64,000 bases of DNA, from positions 383,155-447,154 of the forward strand of contig CAVONB010000002.1 in assembly GCA_963697205.1 (NCBI GenBank), read 5' to 3'. The position numbers and the translations under genes were made by a program. The notes beneath the pieces are model-generated. The model was given only the letters and a program-made list of their open reading frames with translations. It did not search any database and had not been told where the DNA came from. This stretch comes from CAVONB01 sp963697205 (GTDB lineage: Bacteria > Pseudomonadota > Alphaproteobacteria > Rhizobiales > Hyphomicrobiaceae). How positions within the stretch are numbered: the first letter of the stretch is position 1; each line of letters begins with the position of its first letter. Below, in pieces: positions 60,574-64,000 of the stretch.

Positions 60574-61329
60574 ATGGAATCGTCCCGGATTTGCCTGACC
60601 GACTGGATCGCCGGCGTCGACGGCTGCCGCGGCGGCTGGCTCGTCGTCGCGCGAACGCTCGGCGATCCAGCGACCGCGAGATCGCGCATCGTGGCGTCTT
60701 TTGCTGAGATCCTCGCGCTGCCCGAAGCCCCGCGCATCGTCGCCATCGACATGCCGATCGGTCTGCCCGAGCGCGCACGCCTGGGCGGCCGCCTCTGCGA
60801 CGTCGCCGCGCGCGCCAACCTCGGCGGCCGGCAATCTGCGATCTTCGCGGTGCCCGCGCGCGCCGCCGTCATGCAGGACGCGTATCACGACGCCTGCGCC
60901 GCCGCGCTCGAACACTCCGATCCCCCGCGCAAGGTGTCGAAGCAGTGCTTCAACCTGTTCCCGAAAATCCGCGAGATCGATGCGTTGATGACGCCCGCGC
61001 TGCAGCGCCGGGTCTACGAGGTCCATCCCGAGGTCGCGTTCTGGGCCATGAACGCAGAGGCGCCGCTGACCGAGCCCAAGAAGGTGAAGTCGCAACCTTA
61101 TGCGCCGGGCCTCGCGCTGCGGCGCGGCTTGCTCGCACGCGCGGGCTACGACCCGGATTTCCTTTCGACACTGCCCGACCACCGCCGCAGTGTCGCCGGC
61201 CCCGACGATCTGCTCGACGCCGCCGCCGCATCCTGGACCGCCGCCCGCATCGCCGCAGGCACCGCGCGCTGCTTTCCCGCCGAACCACCCCGCGACGCGC
61301 GCGGCCTCGCCATGGCGATTTGGGGCTGA
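60574..61329 (+). CDS. DUF429-family protein
   Basis: This 251-residue protein has the DUF429 hallmarks IAGVDGCRGGWLVV near the N-terminus and the acidic strand VAIDMPIGLPE, which together suggest an RNase H-like fold. RQSAIFAVPARAAV and the VHPEVAFWAMN stretch follow. The biochemical role is not established, although predicted nuclease activity has been proposed for such folds. I used the ATG at 60574, since the upstream open frame runs through palindrome C and IS flanking sequence. Confidence 0.85.
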   Translation: MESSRICLTDWIAGVDGCRGGWLVVARTLGDPATARSRIVASFAEILALPEAPRIVAIDMPIGLPERARLGGRLCDVAARANLGGRQSAIFAVPARAAVMQDAYHDACAAALEHSDPPRKVSKQCFNLFPKIREIDALMTPALQRRVYEVHPEVAFWAMNAEAPLTEPKKVKSQPYAPGLALRRGLLARAGYDPDFLSTLPDHRRSVAGPDDLLDAAAASWTAARIAAGTARCFPAEPPRDARGLAMAIWG

Positions 61330-61517
61330 TCGGGTGGCGAACCCGGCGCACCCAGACGCCCGCGCCAAGAACAACCAAAAGTATGCTTAATGCAATATTT
61401 ACTATTTTAAGTTGAAATCGAGATTGTCGGACACCGGACCAGCAGGGTTGCGAATCCGGCCCGAGCCGCCCCACGCCCCACGCGCGGGATCGGCCTGTCA
61501 CTGTCAGGAGTATTGTC

Positions 61518-63134
61518 ATGCGTTTCCTGGTCACGTCGCCCGCAGGGCGAGCGAGGAGCCAACCACCCGGGCTGGCCTCTCTCCCAAGCGATCCCGCAGC
61601 CCTTCGCTTGTCCTGCGGCGCCGCGGCGTTGTTGGCCGGCCTCACGGTCGCAACGCCCGCAGCCCGCGCCCAATTCGTCTGCCAAGATGCCTTGTCCGGC
61701 ACCGCAGCCGGCGCCCTCGCCGCGCCCCTGTCCACCGCATGCGGCGCCGGCGCGGCGGCCAGCGCGAATGGCACCACGGCCTTCGGCGAACAGTCGATGG
61801 CAACGGCACCGAACGCCGCCGCACTCGGGCTCCTCTCGCTGTCGAGTGGCGACAACAGCACCGCCATCGGCGCCTCCGCCCAGGCCGAGGCCGGCAACGC
61901 CACAGCCGTCGGCGCTTCGGCCGGCGCTCGCTCGGGCAATGCCACCGCCGTCGGCGCCGCGACCACCGCCGACGGCACCAACACGACGGCCATCGGCACG
62001 GCCGCGATTGCCCAGCAGACCAACGCCACCGCCGTCGGCGCGTCCGCATCCGCGCTCGGCATCAACGCCACAGCCCTCGGCTACACCGCCCAGGCCCAGG
62101 CGACCAACACCGTCGCACTGGGTCGCGGCGCACGCGCGACCCAGGACAGCGGCACAGCAACCGGCGCCGGCGCTCGCGCGGAGGGCGTGCAAGCCACCGC
62201 AAACGGCGCCAGCGCCATGGCGACCGCCACCGCCTCGACCGCCTTCGGCTACGCCACCGAGGCCACGGCCGTCGACACGATCGCGCTCGGCGCCAACGCT
62301 CAGGCGACGGCGGTCCAGGCCACCGCGCTCGGCGCCAATGCTCAGGCCGGGCACGTCAATGCCCTCGCCCTCGGCGCTGGCACGGCCACGACCCGCGACA
62401 ACCAGATCGTCCTGGGCACCACGGCCTCGTCGCTGACCGCAGCCGGCGTCACGTCGGCGGCAAGCCTCACCGCGCAATCCGGCGCGCTGCAGGCGCAGGT
62501 CGACGGCAACAGCGCCAGCATCACGGCCTTGGATGGCCGCGTCGGCCTCAACGAGGCGGCGATCACGGGCCTGGACGGGCGGGTTTCGACCAACGAGGCC
62601 AGTATCGCCGACATCGACAATCGCGTGACCACCAACACGACCGAGATCACCACGCTCGGCGGGCGCGTCACGACCGTCGAGGGGCGGGTTTCGACCAACG
62701 AAACCAACATCGCCAACATCGACAATCGCGTGACCAACAACACCACCAACATCACCAACAACACGACCCGCATCGACGGCATCGACACCCGCCTCGGCAC
62801 CGTCGAGACCACCGTCACCTCGGTCCAGCACCAGGTCGCCAACTTCGACGGCCGCATCGATCAGGCCGAACGCCAGTCGGCCAAGGCGCTGTCGGGCGTT
62901 GCCGTGGCGATGGCGACCGGCGATCCCGTGCTGGCACCGGGCGACCTCTTCGGCATGCGCGTCAACTGGGGCAACTACGAAGGTCACCACGCCTTCGGCC
63001 TGAGCGGCATCGCCGTCCTCGACCGCAACGTCTTCGGCAACGGCACGACGATGGCGGTCTCCGGCGGTCTCGGCGTCTCGACCACAGACCAGAACGTCGG
63101 CGGCCGCGTCGGACTGCAGTTCACGTGGCGCTGA
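61518..63134 (+). CDS. YadA-like trimeric autotransporter adhesin
   Basis: This 538-residue surface adhesin has a signal region (cleavage near AARAQ, about residue 52). The head is made of about fifteen degenerate 14-residue YadA-type repeats (ATAVGASA, TTAIGTAA, NALALGAGT; about 85-300). A coiled-coil stalk of 15-residue units follows (ITGLDGRVSTNEASIADIDNRV and similar, about 320-440). The last 95 residues form the YadA_anchor beta-barrel segment ending in VGLQFTWR. Three subunits should assemble the outer-membrane pore. The N-terminal extension before the signal core is long, as in other proteins of this type. Its stop lies 33 bases before the next gene. Confidence 0.92.
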   Translation: MRFLVTSPAGRARSQPPGLASLPSDPAALRLSCGAAALLAGLTVATPAARAQFVCQDALSGTAAGALAAPLSTACGAGAAASANGTTAFGEQSMATAPNAAALGLLSLSSGDNSTAIGASAQAEAGNATAVGASAGARSGNATAVGAATTADGTNTTAIGTAAIAQQTNATAVGASASALGINATALGYTAQAQATNTVALGRGARATQDSGTATGAGARAEGVQATANGASAMATATASTAFGYATEATAVDTIALGANAQATAVQATALGANAQAGHVNALALGAGTATTRDNQIVLGTTASSLTAAGVTSAASLTAQSGALQAQVDGNSASITALDGRVGLNEAAITGLDGRVSTNEASIADIDNRVTTNTTEITTLGGRVTTVEGRVSTNETNIANIDNRVTNNTTNITNNTTRIDGIDTRLGTVETTVTSVQHQVANFDGRIDQAERQSAKALSGVAVAMATGDPVLAPGDLFGMRVNWGNYEGHHAFGLSGIAVLDRNVFGNGTTMAVSGGLGVSTTDQNVGGRVGLQFTWR

Positions 63135-63166
63135 GCGAGATGGCAACGCGCGAGGAGTTCCCGAAA

Positions 63167-63805
63167 ATGCAACGCATTTCGCATTGGTTCGCCGATCGCC
63201 CCTGGCTTACGCTCGCCGCGCTCGCCGCTGGCGTGACCGGCGTCCTCGTCCCCGAGTTGGCACGCGCCGATGCCGTGCGCGCCAGCCCGCGCCCCGCCTC
63301 GGGGCTCGAACGCGAGGCCGCCCGCCAGGCCGCCTCTCCCACCCCCGCCATGAGCGCGGAGCTGATCCACGACCTGATCCGCACCACGCTGCTGTCACTC
63401 GACGACGCCAACCGCAGCGGCAATTACAGCGTGCTGCGCGATCTGGCCGACCCCGGCTTCCAGGCCAATCACACCGCCGCGGATCTGGCGGTGATCTTCG
63501 CCGACTTCCGTAGGAAAGGCCTCGTCCTGTCGTCGGCCGCACTGTTGACGCCGCAGCTCTCCGCAGACCCCACACTCGACAAGACCAACACGCTGCGGCT
63601 CAAGGGCTACCTGCCCACCGCGCCGTTGCGTCTGGTCTACGATCTCAAGTATCGGCCGCTGGCTGGCTCATGGCGACTGAGCGGCATCGCCATCACCACC
63701 GAAGCGGCAAAAACGACGACGACGAGCGCCATCGACACGAGCACCGCCTCTCACGGCTGGACGGCCCGCACACAGACGGCCCGGCACGGCACGCGACCAC
63801 GTTGA
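63167..63805 (+). CDS. Secreted hypothetical protein downstream of the adhesin
   Basis: This 212-residue protein has a signal peptide (hydrophobic core LTLAALAAGVTGVLV, cleavage after ARA). The mature part has a helical segment (LIHDLIRTTLLSLDDANRSGNYSVLRDLADPGFQANHT) and an all-beta C-terminal region (LRLKGYLPTAPLRLVYDLKYRPLAGSWRLSGIAI). I do not recognise the family. The ATG at 63167 has GAGGAG nine bases upstream; ATG 63140 is an alternative. The last 35 residues are threonine-rich and probably disordered. Its position directly behind the adhesin suggests a shared operon and an envelope role. Confidence 0.72.
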   Translation: MQRISHWFADRPWLTLAALAAGVTGVLVPELARADAVRASPRPASGLEREAARQAASPTPAMSAELIHDLIRTTLLSLDDANRSGNYSVLRDLADPGFQANHTAADLAVIFADFRRKGLVLSSAALLTPQLSADPTLDKTNTLRLKGYLPTAPLRLVYDLKYRPLAGSWRLSGIAITTEAAKTTTTSAIDTSTASHGWTARTQTARHGTRPR

Positions 63806-63815
63806 AACGATCGGC

Positions 63816-63892
63816 CTAGTGTTCCGTCTCAGACATTTGCCTCCCCTTGCGGCGCGCTTTCGAGCAAGTGTCTGAGACGCAAGGATCACTAG
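63816..63892. repeat. Palindromic element, CTAGTG / GTCTCAGACA type
   Basis: The outer arms CTAGTG (63816-63821) and CACTAG (63887-63892) frame inner arms GTCTCAGACA (63826-63835) and TGTCTGAGAC (63870-63879). The symmetrical design, 77 bases in all, suggests a small mobile palindrome or strong hairpin after the adhesin operon. Confidence 0.6.
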
Positions 63893-63905
63893 CAAGTCAA
63901 TGATG

Positions 63906-63986
63906 CTCGTGTTGCTTTTGGCATCTGACGCTTGCTTGCACACCTAGCCGCAAAGAGGGGACCAAGCGTCAGATGCGCAACACGAG
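63906..63986. repeat. Palindromic element, CTCGTGTTGC / GCATCTGACGCTTG type
   Basis: Two perfect arm pairs, CTCGTGTTGC (63906-63915) with GCAACACGAG (63977-63986), and GCATCTGACGCTTG (63921-63934) with CAAGCGTCAGATGC (63963-63976), give 24 paired bases per side with a five-base bulge (TTTTG) on the left. The element lies 14 bases after the previous palindrome. Confidence 0.65.
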
Positions 63987-64000
63987 TGCCACCCCATTCA

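Overview
The window is high-GC DNA whose gene content points to an alphaproteobacterium of the order Hyphomicrobiales (Rhizobiales). The indicators are a fused lptC-lptA followed by lptB, rpoN and ptsN, a CTC-type rplY next to pth, a TPR gene next to ispE, sdhC-D-A, two DUF1127-like small proteins, and two neighbouring genes that look like ethylmalonyl-CoA pathway enzymes. The genus cannot be fixed from the sequence alone.

Layout. 0.2-4.0 kb: two tandem MFS transporters and dapE, all leftward. 4.1-9.9 kb: two small membrane proteins, a stand-alone BLUF photoreceptor, a phosphonate-type ABC transporter operon (phnD-phnE-phnC) and dapD convergent with it. 10.0-16.7 kb: tRNA-Leu(CAG), a short RNase D, then the LPS-export and sigma-54 block (lptC-lptA fusion, lptB, rpoN, ptsN). 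16.8-21.9 kb: uppP, a glutathione S-transferase, a candidate structured RNA with a clear terminator, pth and rplY. 22.1-30.2 kb: a large beta-helix-like membrane protein, a DUF3754 protein, prmA, two DUF1127-like proteins and an aminopeptidase P. 30.2-32.9 kb: an RTX-type calcium-binding protein gene flanked by a palindromic repeat and an IS3-family element. 33.2-42.4 kb: a second GST and a Wzy-type polysaccharide cluster resembling holdfast loci. 42.4-48.8 kb: ispE, a TPR protein, an FAD oxidoreductase and a 2-hydroxyacid dehydrogenase. 48.9-56.9 kb: a cysteine-rich secreted protein, sdhA-D-C without sdhB, a renalase-like flavoprotein, the mesaconyl-CoA hydratase and malyl-CoA-type pair, an oxidoreductase remnant and a pyridoxal kinase. 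57-64 kb: a second RTX gene cut by another IS3-family element, more GGGGAC palindromes, a DUF429 protein, a YadA-like trimeric autotransporter with a companion secreted protein, and two palindromic elements at the right edge.

Three themes link the regions. The first is the cell surface: LPS export, a holdfast-like exopolysaccharide, two RTX proteins and a trimeric autotransporter. The second is mobile and repeat DNA: two IS elements, at least three GGGGAC-type palindromes and several other inverted repeats, concentrated around the RTX genes. The third is single-base insertions: one in lptB, one in sdhA and two in sdhD. Removing them restores reading frames of normal length (326, 614 and 130 residues), so I read them as probable sequencing or assembly errors rather than biology.

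The best candidates for something new are the parallel palindrome-RTX-IS3 modules, with a ten-base C tract in front of one RTX gene; the holdfast-like cluster with a fused co-polymerase and pseudokinase and a sigma-54-type promoter; and the leftward structured RNA at 18.7-18.9 kb.
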